Positions 7,157 through 15,864 of a stretch of DNA of 64,000 nt are shown one piece after another. The notes under the pieces were generated by a model. The model was given only the letters and a program-made list of their open reading frames with translations, searched no databases and was not told the origin of the DNA. The translations under genes were made by a program, and so were the position numbers. This stretch comes from Streptacidiphilus rugosus AM-16 (GTDB lineage Bacteria > Actinomycetota > Actinomycetes > Streptomycetales > Streptomycetaceae): assembly GCF_000744655.1 (NCBI RefSeq), contig NZ_JQMJ01000004.1, positions 4,278,001-4,342,000 of the forward strand, read 5' to 3'. How positions within the stretch are numbered: position 1 is the stretch's first letter; each line of letters opens with the position of its first letter.

Positions 7157-8026
7157 TCAGGCCCAGGTGCCGGCGTCCCCGCCGACCCACGTCACCACCG
7201 CGGGGTCGTCCAGGTTGACGTCGTGGAACCCGCGGTCACGGCAGAGACGCAGCACGTCCTCGGGCCGGAAGGCGGGTCCTGCGTCGTAGCCCTGGATCTC
7301 GACCCGGCGGAACGGCCGCGGGCCCGACACGACCCCGTGGACGGTGACCAGTGTGTTGGCGCTCATGCCTCCAGCCTGCACCCGTCCCGTCCCCCAGGCA
7401 TCCCGTACCGCCACCGGCTCCGCGGCGACCACGGCCGGCCACCGGACGCCGAGTCCCAGGCAGGAGGCCACGACGACGAGCGGCCACAGCGCCTGTCCGG
7501 TCGTCAGCAGCCGCTCCACCAGTCCGGCGGCGCCGTGCCCCCACTCCGCCTGGATGAACCAGAGCGCGCCGAGCAGGAAGAGCACCGTGACCGAGACCGA
7601 CAGCGCCGGTCGCAGACCCCAGGCCGACAGGTCCCGGCGCCGATAGGCGGCCAGGGTGGGCCAGAGCGCGAGGAAGGTGTACCCGATGACCACCGAGGTG
7701 CTGTGCCGCATCGAGCCGCCGCTCTCCGGCACCGGTGAGAGGGCGACCACCAGCGAGGCGGCCCCTCCGGCGGCCAGCGCCACCCGTCCCGCCGGTCCGG
7801 CGACCCGCAGGCCGAGCGCGGTGACCAGGTGGCAGACGCCCAGTAGGCCGATCGCGCCCGCCATCAGCCAGGGGAAGGCCGCTCCGGTGCCGGCCAGTTC
7901 GCTGATGGTGTCGGTCACCGGGTCGTATCCGGGCGCCTGGAGCGCGGCGGCGACGACCCAGCCCCCGACCAGCACGACGGGGGCCACCGCCGAGGACACC
8001 ACCGCCCACCACGGAACTCCTCGCAT
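7157..8026 (-). CDS. DUF998 membrane protein with an extra C-terminal domain
   Basis: Residues 1 to about 215 form a DUF998 protein with five or six membrane helices. It includes the typical YDPVTDTISELA segment after helix one and the conserved SMRHSTSVVIGY region. The frame then continues without a stop into a soluble tail of about 67 residues starting at an internal Met (SANTLVTVHG). An in-frame ATG there has GGAGG only one base upstream, so the tail could also be made separately, though that spacing is too short for efficient initiation. DUF998 proteins normally end near residue 210. The function of either part is unknown. Confidence 0.75.
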   Translation of the reverse strand: MRGVPWWAVVSSAVAPVVLVGGWVVAAALQAPGYDPVTDTISELAGTGAAFPWLMAGAIGLLGVCHLVTALGLRVAGPAGRVALAAGGAASLVVALSPVPESGGSMRHSTSVVIGYTFLALWPTLAAYRRRDLSAWGLRPALSVSVTVLFLLGALWFIQAEWGHGAAGLVERLLTTGQALWPLVVVASCLGLGVRWPAVVAAEPVAVRDAWGTGRVQAGGMSANTLVTVHGVVSGPRPFRRVEIQGYDAGPAFRPEDVLRLCRDRGFHDVNLDDPAVVTWVGGDAGTWA

Positions 8027-8197
8027 CGAGCCACGGTAGGTCCGACCCCGGCCGGGACGGCGCTCCCACGCGGAAGCGATGGATCACTGACCCACTCGGC
8101 CGAACCCCCGCCCGGTCCCTTCCGCCCCGGGCGCCACCCTCGCCCCGGCCCGCTCCGCCGCCCCTCGCCCGCCGTTGCGACCAAGCCAACTCGCTTA

Positions 8198-8218
8198 TTG
8201 CACAAGCACGTTGTGCAA
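8198..8218. promoter_or_regulatory. Perfect inverted repeat TTGCACAA-N5-TTGTGCAA
   Basis: Eight-base arms separated by GCACG. The site lies 37 bp upstream of the -35 box of the large secreted-protein gene, in a 366-bp intergenic region otherwise free of genes. It has the shape of an operator for a dimeric regulator; which one is unknown. Confidence 0.65.
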
Positions 8219-8254
8219 ACAGACGGACAAGCGAACCGGAATCTGCCCCTTCCC

Positions 8255-8283
8255 TCGACATCCGCACAGGCATCACCTAGGTT
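8255..8283 (+). promoter_or_regulatory. Probable vegetative promoter of the secreted-protein gene
   Basis: TCGACA (8255-8260) and TAGGTT (8278-8283) are separated by 17 bp, close to the TTGACA/TAGRRT consensus of the main sigma factor. It gives a leader of about 100 bases. Confidence 0.5.
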
Positions 8284-8392
8284 CCCGAAAGGCTCGGCCC
8301 GCCCAGGGCCCGCCGAGGTTCGGATCCAGATCCAGATCCAGTCCACGCATCGGACGCGGCAGCGTCGCCGACGTCCGGACAGGGAGGGGCTC

Positions 8393-10066
8393 ATGGGTTC
8401 ACGGAACGTCAGGAAGAAGATCACTGTGCTGGGGTCGGCGCTGATCGCGCTGGGCGCCTTCACGGTGACGCCGGTGGCGGCCTCCGCCGCCGGTCACGAG
8501 GCGGCCGCGGTGAAGGCGACGACCGTCGCCGCTCCGCACAGCTGCGCGTCGAACGTCCGCTGGTGCACCGAGGTCGACGACAGCGAACTGGTCTTCGGCG
8601 AGGGACACTACGTCGGGCACGACGAGCCTTCGGTCCTGTACTACAGCGACAAGGCCGGGGCGGGGAACGACAACACCTACACCGTGCGCCTGCCGAAGGA
8701 CCCGCCGACCCAGCCCCGGCAGGACGGCTCCGGCAGCACCTGGAACTTCCAGCTGCACCCGGCCTTCTGGTTGGGGATGGCCATGTGCGACGACCAGTCC
8801 GCCCCCGGCCCGGCCAGCGGCAACGCGAGCTGCGCGCCCGACTCGGACAGCAACATCTACAACTCCGCCGACCCGAGCTCACCGCGCTACATCGGCAAGC
8901 ACCCGGGGTCGGCGTTCATGGAGATGCAGTTCTACCCGCCCGGCTGGGTCCCCTGGCCGGCCGGCGTCAGCTGCGACCCGACGCAGTGGTGCGCGGCCCT
9001 GAACATCGACAGTCTGTCGCTCGACTACAACAAGGGCCTGCAGAACAACAACGCCTGCCTGGCCTCCGCCGGCGTGGAGTACGTGAACTTCGCCTTCCTC
9101 ACCAAGGACGGCCGGGCGACCACCCCCGCCGACCCGACCAACGGCGACCGTTTCAACCTGGACCCCGCGAAGGACTTCTTCATGAAGTCCGGCGACACGC
9201 TGAAGGTGCACCTGTTCGACACCCGCGCCGGTTTCAAGGTCGAGGTGAACGACACCACCGCGCACCGGAGCGGTTCGATGACGGCCTCCGTCGGCAACGG
9301 CTTCGCCCAGGTGAAGTTCGACCCCACCGCGACCAGCTGCACCACGCTGCCCTCCGCGTTCCACCCCGAGTACTCGACCTCCAGCGAGGCGACCCGGGTG
9401 CCCTGGGCGGCGCACTCGTACAACACGGCCTACTCCGACGAGATCGGCCACTTCGAGTACTGCGCCGCGGCCGACCCGGCCACCGGCGTCTGCACCCAGT
9501 CCGCGGGCTCCGAGGCGCTGGACCCCGACGACAACGGCTGCTTCAACCCGGGCGACTCCCTGCTCGTACGCATCGGCGGCTGTCTGGGCAACTCGCCGAC
9601 GGACGACGACTACGACGGCGTGACCTACCAGAACACCTGGCCGGGCACCGGCTCCCCGGCCGTGGACCGGGCCACCAAGCCCACGGCGATCGTCTTCAGC
9701 AGCCCGACCTTCAGGGACGGCCGCCAGTTCCAGCGCGTGGCCTTCGAGACGGACCTGCCGCGCATCGAGGACAACGACACGCTCGCCAACCCCTGTGACC
9801 GCACCACCGGCGTCAACTGCGTCAACCCGCCCCCCGGTGCGAACTTCTACCCCTTCTACAGCACCACCCGGCTGGACGGCTCCTGTGTCTGGCAGGAGGG
9901 CGGAGCGAACATCCCCGGCACCAGGAACACCTTCGGCGGCGACTCGCAGAAGGAGTTCGGCGGCCTGCTCCAGCTCGCCTACCCGGGTGTCGGCAACCAA
10001 CCGCGCTTCGTCTACAACGACTTCCGGCAGGTGCTGGACTTCAACCCCTGCCGCGCGTCCCAGTAG
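8393..10066 (+). CDS. Large Cys-rich secreted protein of unknown function
   Basis: A 557-residue exported protein. The N-terminus MGSRNVRKKITVLGSALIALG is followed by an AASAAG cleavage region near residue 34, a clear Sec signal peptide. The mature part has no membrane segment and about 16 cysteines, mostly in close pairs (for example SNVRWC, MCDD, TGVCTQ, NGCFN), which suggests several disulphides. Aromatic and Asn/Asp-rich segments recall a beta-rich binding or lectin-like fold, but I do not recognise the family. The ATG at 8393 has AGGGAGGGG upstream; the frame is open to 8198 but that extension would bury the signal peptide. The last residues precede a very strong terminator. Confidence 0.8.
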   Translation: MGSRNVRKKITVLGSALIALGAFTVTPVAASAAGHEAAAVKATTVAAPHSCASNVRWCTEVDDSELVFGEGHYVGHDEPSVLYYSDKAGAGNDNTYTVRLPKDPPTQPRQDGSGSTWNFQLHPAFWLGMAMCDDQSAPGPASGNASCAPDSDSNIYNSADPSSPRYIGKHPGSAFMEMQFYPPGWVPWPAGVSCDPTQWCAALNIDSLSLDYNKGLQNNNACLASAGVEYVNFAFLTKDGRATTPADPTNGDRFNLDPAKDFFMKSGDTLKVHLFDTRAGFKVEVNDTTAHRSGSMTASVGNGFAQVKFDPTATSCTTLPSAFHPEYSTSSEATRVPWAAHSYNTAYSDEIGHFEYCAAADPATGVCTQSAGSEALDPDDNGCFNPGDSLLVRIGGCLGNSPTDDDYDGVTYQNTWPGTGSPAVDRATKPTAIVFSSPTFRDGRQFQRVAFETDLPRIEDNDTLANPCDRTTGVNCVNPPPGANFYPFYSTTRLDGSCVWQEGGANIPGTRNTFGGDSQKEFGGLLQLAYPGVGNQPRFVYNDFRQVLDFNPCRASQ

Positions 10067-10088
10067 CCGTTGTCTGCGCAGCACACAC

Positions 10089-10123
10089 CGGGGCCCGTCC
10101 GGAGACACTCCGGACGGGCCCCG
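10089..10123. terminator. Strong bidirectional hairpin
   Basis: 16-bp perfect stem (10089-10104 with 10108-10123), three-base loop, between convergent genes. Confidence 0.9.
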
Positions 10124-10129
10124 GCCCGC

Positions 10130-10690
10130 TCAGCCGCCCAGCGTCGCGCAGAGGTCCTCGGTCGGGCCCTCGTGCGCCAGCAGGTAGGGGTGGTGGTCGG
10201 CGGTGATCTGCAGCACGATCCTGCCGGTCAGAATCGAGTACCCCTGCGGGGCGTAGGGATTGCCGGCGTGGATGCCGAGCCCGAGGTGGCCGGAGACCAC
10301 CCAGGTCTGGCTGCCGTCCGGGTGGTGGAAGAGCCACGCGGTGCCGGTCAGATTCTCGTCGGCGAAGCGGCCGTCGGCCTCGTCGGTGTAGCGGACCACC
10401 AGCTCGCCGGTGATCTCCTGTTCGGTGGGCGTCCCCGAGCCGTCCACGGCCAGGGTCCGGATCTGCTCGTGGTCCACCAACGGCTCGCTGTGCAGCGCGA
10501 AGGCGCAGACGTCCCCGGCGGCGTCGGTGAACGGACCGGCGTGGAACGGCTGCCAGGGCCCCGGCTGGTCGGCCGAGGCGGTGCTGGGCGGCAGGGCGGC
10601 GAGGGTGAGACCGCCGGCCAGGGCCAGAACGGCCATGAGGCGGCTACCGGTTCTGCGGGCCCGCAGCGGCGGGCGGAGCGACTGGGTCAT
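10130..10690 (-). CDS. Secreted protein of unknown function
   Basis: Precursor of 186 residues. The N-terminus has Arg-rich residues followed by a hydrophobic stretch (MAVLALAGGLTLAALP) and an ASA cleavage site near residue 41. The mature chain of about 145 residues is beta-rich with two Cys far apart (in DVCAFAL and DLCATLG) that could form one disulphide. It is an orphan between a terminator and a divergent ArsR-type regulator and I do not recognise the family. The start at 10690 is chosen for the complete signal peptide; an internal Met at residue 19 is an alternative. Confidence 0.7.
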   Translation of the reverse strand: MTQSLRPPLRARRTGSRLMAVLALAGGLTLAALPPSTASADQPGPWQPFHAGPFTDAAGDVCAFALHSEPLVDHEQIRTLAVDGSGTPTEQEITGELVVRYTDEADGRFADENLTGTAWLFHHPDGSQTWVVSGHLGLGIHAGNPYAPQGYSILTGRIVLQITADHHPYLLAHEGPTEDLCATLGG

Positions 10691-10796
10691 GCCCCGAGCG
10701 TGTCCCTCGTGGGCCGCGCGTCGCGATCGTTTCGGACGCGCCCGAATCGTGGCAGGCTGGGAGCGCGGCGGATCGGGTCGGCGAGGGGAGGCCGGG

Positions 10797-11747
10797 ATGC
10801 TGCGGGTGCACTTCACGCCCGAGGACCTGCTGGGGGTGCGTTTCGCCCGGACGCCCGCGCCCCTGGTCGAGGCGCTGCTGGCGCTCACCGTCGTCCGGGC
10901 CGGGAGCCGGGATCCGGCCGTCGCGCACTGGCGGCGCAGCGCGGACGCCCAGGTGCCGGCGCCGTCCCGGCGTCTGCTGGAACTGCTGCGGCCGAGCGAC
11001 GGCCTGGGACCGGTCTTCCTCGACCCGCCGCTCCCCGATCCCGACGACGCGGTCGGCCGGGCCGTCGCCACCCCGCCGACGTCCGCCGCCGCCGAACTGC
11101 ACCGGGTGGCGCCGCCGTCGCCCTGGTCCGAGGCCCTGGCCCGGGGCGACGCCCGCGCCTGGCGGGAGCTGGAGCTGTCCCTCACCGCACTGAACCGCGG
11201 TTTCCTGCCGCGCTGGTGGCCTCGGATCCAGGCGGGTTTCGCCGCCGACGTGGCCTGGCGCAGCCAGGTGCTGGTGGCCGACGGGCTGCGGGCCATGCTG
11301 ACCGGGCTCACTCCCGGCGCGTCCTGGGCGGGCAGCGAGCTGCGGCTGCCGGGCGCCCGCGACGCCGACGTCCGCCTGCACGGACAGGGCGTCACCCTGC
11401 TGCCGTCCCTGCTCTGGCGCGGCGCGCCGCTGCGCACCGGGCATCCCGACGGCTCGCTGGTGCTGGTCTACCCGGCGCTGACCCCGCTGCCGCTGGTGCC
11501 GCCGCCCGACAGCCACGCCGACCCGCTGGCCGCGCTGCTGGGCCCGACCCGGGCCCAGGTCCTGCATCTGCTGGCCCAGCCGCAGACCACCGGCGGCCTG
11601 GCCCGCCGCCTCGGCATCAGCGCGGCGACCGCCTCCGGCCACGCCAAGACGCTGCGCGCGGCCGGTCTGGTCACCACCGCCCGCGAGGGCAAGTTCGTGC
11701 ACCACACCTGCACGACCCTCGGCACCCGCCTGCTCGCGGGCGGCTGA
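10797..11747 (+). CDS. ArsR-type winged-helix regulator with DUF5937-like N-terminal domain
   Basis: A 316-residue regulator. Residues about 1-240 form the long N-terminal region seen in actinobacterial DUF5937 regulators. The C-terminal 75 residues are an ArsR winged helix (LGPTRAQVLHLLAQPQTTG, then RLGISAATASGHAKTLRAAG and a short wing ending VHHTC). No clear metal-binding Cys cluster is seen, so a metal-sensor role is not supported. The ATG at 10797 has GAGGGGAGG upstream. It is divergent from the small secreted protein gene, which may be its target. Confidence 0.85.
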   Translation: MLRVHFTPEDLLGVRFARTPAPLVEALLALTVVRAGSRDPAVAHWRRSADAQVPAPSRRLLELLRPSDGLGPVFLDPPLPDPDDAVGRAVATPPTSAAAELHRVAPPSPWSEALARGDARAWRELELSLTALNRGFLPRWWPRIQAGFAADVAWRSQVLVADGLRAMLTGLTPGASWAGSELRLPGARDADVRLHGQGVTLLPSLLWRGAPLRTGHPDGSLVLVYPALTPLPLVPPPDSHADPLAALLGPTRAQVLHLLAQPQTTGGLARRLGISAATASGHAKTLRAAGLVTTAREGKFVHHTCTTLGTRLLAGG

Positions 11748-11764
11748 CGACCACGTCGCTCACC

Positions 11765-13348
11765 TCAGCGCGGCAGCCCCGCGAACGGGTGCGCCGCTGT
11801 GGCCGTGGCGCTGCCGGAGCCCGCCGCCGCGACCGCGCCGGGACTGCTCGCCGCTGCCGTCGGCGTCCCCGCCGGTCCGCGCAGCGTCTCGGCGCGGTAG
11901 AGGCCGCTGAACGCGTCGGCGATGTTCGACGGCTGTCCGGCGTTGGTCTCCACCAGCACCGGCCGGACGAACGGCCCGTCCGTGGTGATCGCCTCGTAGT
12001 CGCCGAGCATGTGGCCGCCCGCGTCGGGGGCCAGCAGCCAGTCGAAGACCGGGGTGATCCGACGCTCCACCGGGTTGGCCTCACCGCCGCGCGGGAAGCT
12101 CAGCAGCCAGCCCGCGCCGGGCAGCGTGGTGGTGTTGCCGGGCTGCAGGTAGCGCAGGTCGTAGTAGCTGACCGCGACCGTGCCGTGTGCGTCGACGGTG
12201 ATCGAGGGCGTGAAGGCCGGGCTGTTCGGCGCCTGGCTGAGCCGCACCGGCTCGCTCCACTTCCGGCCGCCGTCACGCGAGTGCACCAGCTGGACCTGGT
12301 CGTACTTCCCGCCGCTGAAGTCCGAGCCCTCGTAGGCGAGGTAGAGCTCGCCGCTGACCGGGTCGATCGCGACGTTCGGCAGTCCACCGCCCGCGCGCAG
12401 CGCCTTGGCGGGGTCGGTGGGCGCGTTGGGGTCGACCTCGGGCACGGAGGTGTCCGGGGTGACCTTGACCGGCTTGCTCCAGGTCCGGCCCTGGTCGTGC
12501 GAGGTGACCATGGCGTAGTGGCTGTCGACGACGGTGTCGGCCGCCGCGTCGGTGTAGGTGATCGAGGTGAAGAAGTCGAACAACTCGCCGGTGTGCCGGT
12601 TCACCACGATGACGTTGCCGATGGTCTGCGTGAACGGCGTCACCGAGGTGTCGACGAAGGGCCTCGCCTTCGACCAGGTCCGGCCGCCGTCGCGGGTGAC
12701 CGAGAGGTAGGCGGGGCCGGTGAACGAGGTGTCCGTGCTGACCAGCCGGTCCCAGACCTGGTAGGCGACGCCCGGGTGGAGCGGGTCGGCGGTGACCGCG
12801 TTCTTGTCGTCGCCGACGGTCGGGTCGTTGTCGTCGATGAGCTTGGTGACGTGCTTCCAGGTGCGCCCGCCGTCGTAGGAGGTGGCCGCGGCGACGCCGT
12901 TGCGGTTCGTGGTGGCGTCGAAGACCAGCGCGCTGGCGTAGGCCGTGCCGTCCGGGCCGAAGCTGACCCATCCGTCCGAGGCCCGCTGGTAGTCAAGACC
13001 GCCGGGCGCGCAATGGGTGAAGGGCATGGCGACGTGCCGGAAGTGCACGCCGTCGGCGCTGTAGCTCTCCCCGAGGCCGCGCGAGCCGCCGTTGGACCAA
13101 CGGTCCTGCTGGTACACGGCGACCACCTGCCCCGGCCGGAGCGGGTTGGCCGAGATCGAGGGCTCGTCCTCGGCGGAGAGGTAGTTGGTGCCGGGCCCGT
13201 CGTGGCTGATGTCGCAGGAGGCGTAGGGGTCGCCCGGCGAGATCAGGCCCAGGAACCCGCCGCCGTGGGTCGCCGAGGCGGTGCCCGAAGCGAGGAGCGC
13301 GAAGGCGGCGGCGGTGGCCAGGAGGGATGCAGACCTGCGGATGTGCAT
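11765..13348 (-). CDS. Secreted BNR/Asp-box (sialidase-like) beta-propeller protein
   Basis: A 527-residue exported protein with signal peptide MHIRRSASLLATAAAFALLAS and an A-x-A cleavage site near residue 27. At least four Asp boxes are visible (SYDGGRTWK, TRDGGRTWS, SHDQGRTWS, SRDGGRKWS), spaced about 55-90 residues apart as in sialidase-fold propellers. The catalytic Arg triad and Tyr of true sialidases cannot be confirmed by eye, so activity is uncertain; it may only bind glycans or be another propeller hydrolase. The C-terminal 35 residues are Ala/Ser-rich. The ATG at 13346-13348 is followed immediately by the signal peptide and preceded by a GGGGG tract. Confidence 0.8.
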   Translation of the reverse strand: MHIRRSASLLATAAAFALLASGTASATHGGGFLGLISPGDPYASCDISHDGPGTNYLSAEDEPSISANPLRPGQVVAVYQQDRWSNGGSRGLGESYSADGVHFRHVAMPFTHCAPGGLDYQRASDGWVSFGPDGTAYASALVFDATTNRNGVAAATSYDGGRTWKHVTKLIDDNDPTVGDDKNAVTADPLHPGVAYQVWDRLVSTDTSFTGPAYLSVTRDGGRTWSKARPFVDTSVTPFTQTIGNVIVVNRHTGELFDFFTSITYTDAAADTVVDSHYAMVTSHDQGRTWSKPVKVTPDTSVPEVDPNAPTDPAKALRAGGGLPNVAIDPVSGELYLAYEGSDFSGGKYDQVQLVHSRDGGRKWSEPVRLSQAPNSPAFTPSITVDAHGTVAVSYYDLRYLQPGNTTTLPGAGWLLSFPRGGEANPVERRITPVFDWLLAPDAGGHMLGDYEAITTDGPFVRPVLVETNAGQPSNIADAFSGLYRAETLRGPAGTPTAAASSPGAVAAAGSGSATATAAHPFAGLPR

Positions 13349-13516
13349 GGAACCCCCGGTGTGTGCGTCGACTGTGGTGGCGCATGACCTGGCGGACGGG
13401 CTCTGACCCTTGTGGTGCAAGGCATCAGACGTTCCGTCAGCCCGGGCCCGAGCCTACCCACGGGAGGCCGTCGTGCACACGGCAACACCCCGATCGGTGG
13501 TGCTGCCTCACAGCGG

Positions 13517-14147
13517 CTACGGCGACGACTCCGCGGCGCTCCGGCGGCCCGCGACCGCGCGTGGCAGCACCGTGGCCGCGCCCAGCAGTACCAGCGCCGC
13601 CACCGAGACCCAGACGCCCAGCGGGCTCGGCGCCGAGGCCGTGGCGCCGGCCAGGACCAGCGCCGCCGTTCCCGGCAGCACCCCGAGCGCGGTCGCGGCG
13701 GCAAAGGGGCGCAGCCGTGCGCCGCCCAGCGCGCAGCCGTAGTTGATCGCGGCGAACGGCAGCACCGGCAGCAGCCGCATCGCCAGCACGGCCCGGAAGC
13801 CGCGCTCCCTCAGCTCGCGCTCCGCGACCGCGGCGAAGGAGCGGGCACGGGCGAACCGCGCACCGCCGAACCGTCCGGCGCCGGGGCCCCGCAGCGGCCG
13901 CCGCCCGCGGAGCGCCCGCGTGCCACCGCGAAGGAGGCCGCTGCCCCAGCGTGGTCGCGGCGATGGCGAGGCCCAGCCCCTCGGCGAGCCCGAACCAGGC
14001 TCCGGCGGCGACGTTCAGCACCGGCTTGGGCACCAGCACCACCGTGGCGCCCGCGTAGAGCAGGACAAAGGCCGCGGCGGCGAGCACCGGCGGCAGCCCG
14101 GCCAGCGGATCGGCGCCCGTCAGCGGCGGCAGGCTCAGACCGGCCAC
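13517..14147 (-). pseudogene. TVP38/TMEM64 family membrane protein, frameshifted
   Basis: DedA-like VTT-fold membrane protein broken over two reading frames. The 5' part, from a GTG at 14147, reads through the family motif VLVPKPVLNVAAGAWFG and a further helix up to IAATTLG. The 3' part, in another frame, resumes with AMRLLPVLPFAAINYGCALG and two terminal helices and stops at 13517. In a third frame the bases between give a plausible joining segment (AAASFAVAR). Two one-base losses, one in the GGGG run near 13960 and one near 13930, would restore one protein of about 210 residues. Either a true pseudogene or a sequencing error in a GC run. The GTG start overlaps the end of tenA by 13 bases. 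Confidence 0.75.
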
Positions 14148-14788
14148 GTCTCGCGGTTCCAGGCCGCGTCCCAGAACATCCACTCGTAGCGCGACGCGGT
14201 CACGAAGCGCTCCCGCATCCGCTCACGCTCCGCCGTCGAGACCTCCGCGCCCAGCGCGTCGGTGAGGGCGAGCACCCGGCGCACCACGGACTGGAACCCC
14301 TCGTCCGCGTAGGCCGCGATCCAGCGGGCGTAGAGCGGGTCGGGCGAGGACTTGGCGAGCAGGTGCTCGCCGACCCTCGCGTAGATCCAGTAGCAGGGCA
14401 GCACGGCCGCGACGGCCTCGGCGTAGCTGCCGCCGTAGGCCGCGGCGAGCAGGTAGCTGGTATAGGCGCGGGTGGTCGGCAGCACCGTCTGCCCCAGCGG
14501 CTCCTCACCCAGCTCCGCGCCGAAGCCGGCCAGCAGCTCCTGCTCGGCCGCCATCGCGCCGGAAGCGTCCGCGACGAAGGCCTGCAGCGCCGCGGACTCC
14601 GGCGCCCGCGCGCCGCAGAGGGCCAGGGCGCGGGCGTAGTCCCGCAGGTAGAGGGAGTCCTGCTCGACGAAGTGCCGGAACGCCTCACGGGGCAGCGTGC
14701 CGTCGGTGAGCCCGCAGACGAAGGGGTGCTGCAGGATCTCGGCGTAGACCGACTCGATGTCCGACCAGAGGTCTTCGGTGAGGCTCAT
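14135..14788 (-). CDS. tenA: TenA family protein (thiaminase II-like)
   Basis: All-helical TenA protein of 217 residues, normal for the family. Thiaminase II hydrolyses aminopyrimidines for thiamine salvage. The catalytic Cys is present in LPCYWIYARVG (about residue 135), as are the HPFVCGLTDGTL and FVEQDSLYLRDYARAL helices that shape the active site and a C-terminal YEWMFWDAAW carrying the conserved Glu. No other thiamine gene and no obvious TPP riboswitch lies nearby, so a role in thiamine salvage is family inference only. It is cotranscribed with the upstream DUF4389 gene (18-base gap) and overlaps the broken TVP38 gene. Confidence 0.9.
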   Translation of the reverse strand: MSLTEDLWSDIESVYAEILQHPFVCGLTDGTLPREAFRHFVEQDSLYLRDYARALALCGARAPESAALQAFVADASGAMAAEQELLAGFGAELGEEPLGQTVLPTTRAYTSYLLAAAYGGSYAEAVAAVLPCYWIYARVGEHLLAKSSPDPLYARWIAAYADEGFQSVVRRVLALTDALGAEVSTAERERMRERFVTASRYEWMFWDAAWNRETWPV

Positions 14789-14806
14789 GCCCCGACCCTG
14801 TCACAC

Positions 14807-15598
14807 CTACCGGGGGGCGGCGTATCCGGGGGCGTTGGTGTTGACCGTGGTGCCGTTGTCGCCGGTCTGGACGGTCGAGGAGACCGCGCTGCTCACCGCG
14901 CCCAGCACCAGGAAGAGCACGACCAGCGCCTTGGCCGCCCCGGACAGCATCAGCGGCCGCGACGCCGAGCGCCGCTCGACCACGGCCAGCGACTCGTCGC
15001 CGAACAGGCGCTTGGGATAGGCGGCGGTCAGCATCGTGACGTACGCGCTGAACCGCATCGCGAAGCGGGCGGTGGCGGCCGTGGCCTCGAACAGCGGCTG
15101 CGGCATCCGGCCCAGCACCAGGGCGATCAGCCAGACGACGAAGCTCACCGCGTACCAGCCCGAGGTGACCAGGCTCTGCACGATCGCGGCGGGGATCAGC
15201 AGGATCAGGCGGAAGAACACCGCCAGCCGGTTGAGCTCGGCCGGATGCAGCTCCACCTGCACGGGGTAGTCGGGCGCGTCGAAGGCGAACGGCGGATACC
15301 GGTCGACCAGCAGCATGGCGTAGGCGTAGACCCGGGTCTGGTACCGCAGCAGCCCCGCCAGGTAGCGGGCGACCGGACCGGGCAGCCGACCCAGCACCAG
15401 AGCGGCGAACCAGCCCAGGACCATGACGAAGAAGCCGATGATGCCGAGCACGGTCAGCACCACCAGGTGCGGAACGATCAGCAGCCACCGCAGCAGCACG
15501 GTCCAGCGCCGCTGCTGCTCGGGGGCGGGCAGGTCGAGCTCCGGCACCACTTCGGTGTTCAGCATCATCGGCGGAGTCGACCACGTCTGATTCGCCAT
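14807..15598 (-). CDS. DUF4389 domain-containing membrane protein
   Basis: Membrane protein of 263 residues with two copies of the DUF4389 arrangement. Each has a pair of long hydrophobic helices (IVPHLVVLTVLGIIGF and ILLIPAAIVQSLVTSG), then a loop with LGRLPGP or LGRMPQP, then a helix containing YAYAMLL or FSAYVTML. A single helix near residue 225 and a short Gly/Asn-rich tail follow. The function of the family is unknown. The ATG at 15598 has AGGAG at good spacing; a TTG one codon earlier is unlikely. First gene of a probable unit with tenA and TVP38. Confidence 0.85.
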   Translation of the reverse strand: MANQTWSTPPMMLNTEVVPELDLPAPEQQRRWTVLLRWLLIVPHLVVLTVLGIIGFFVMVLGWFAALVLGRLPGPVARYLAGLLRYQTRVYAYAMLLVDRYPPFAFDAPDYPVQVELHPAELNRLAVFFRLILLIPAAIVQSLVTSGWYAVSFVVWLIALVLGRMPQPLFEATAATARFAMRFSAYVTMLTAAYPKRLFGDESLAVVERRSASRPLMLSGAAKALVVLFLVLGAVSSAVSSTVQTGDNGTTVNTNAPGYAAPR

Positions 15599-15864
15599 CA
15601 ACGGGCTCCTGTCCCTCGGATGAGGTCAGGATCACCCGCGATGATCCACCCCGCTCGCCGGGTTCACCCGCCAGGAGGAACGGAAGCCCACCCTGGTCGG
15701 ACACCTGATCCGGACTCGCTTGTCATGCGCAGCGCGCGATGTCGCCACGCGCCGGTCCGCACCCCCGTGCGCCGCCGCCTCCGGGCGTCACCACCGCCGG
15801 TGCGGACCATGACAGAAGAGGGAGCACCGCCTCCCTCGACCGAGCGCAGGAGGACAGCAGCACC

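Noticed and set aside
11765-13348. True sialidase
   Set aside because: Asp boxes are clear but the Arg triad and catalytic Tyr could not be located, so only sialidase-like propeller is claimed.
10070-13387. A 1105-codon plus-strand open frame
   Set aside because: It overlaps three clear genes in other frames, has Arg/Gly/Ala-rich composition typical of wrong-frame GC-rich DNA and no recognisable domain.
14135-14788. tenA as part of a thiamine operon with a TPP riboswitch
   Set aside because: No thiamine gene is adjacent and no THI-box pattern is visible upstream; neighbours are membrane proteins.
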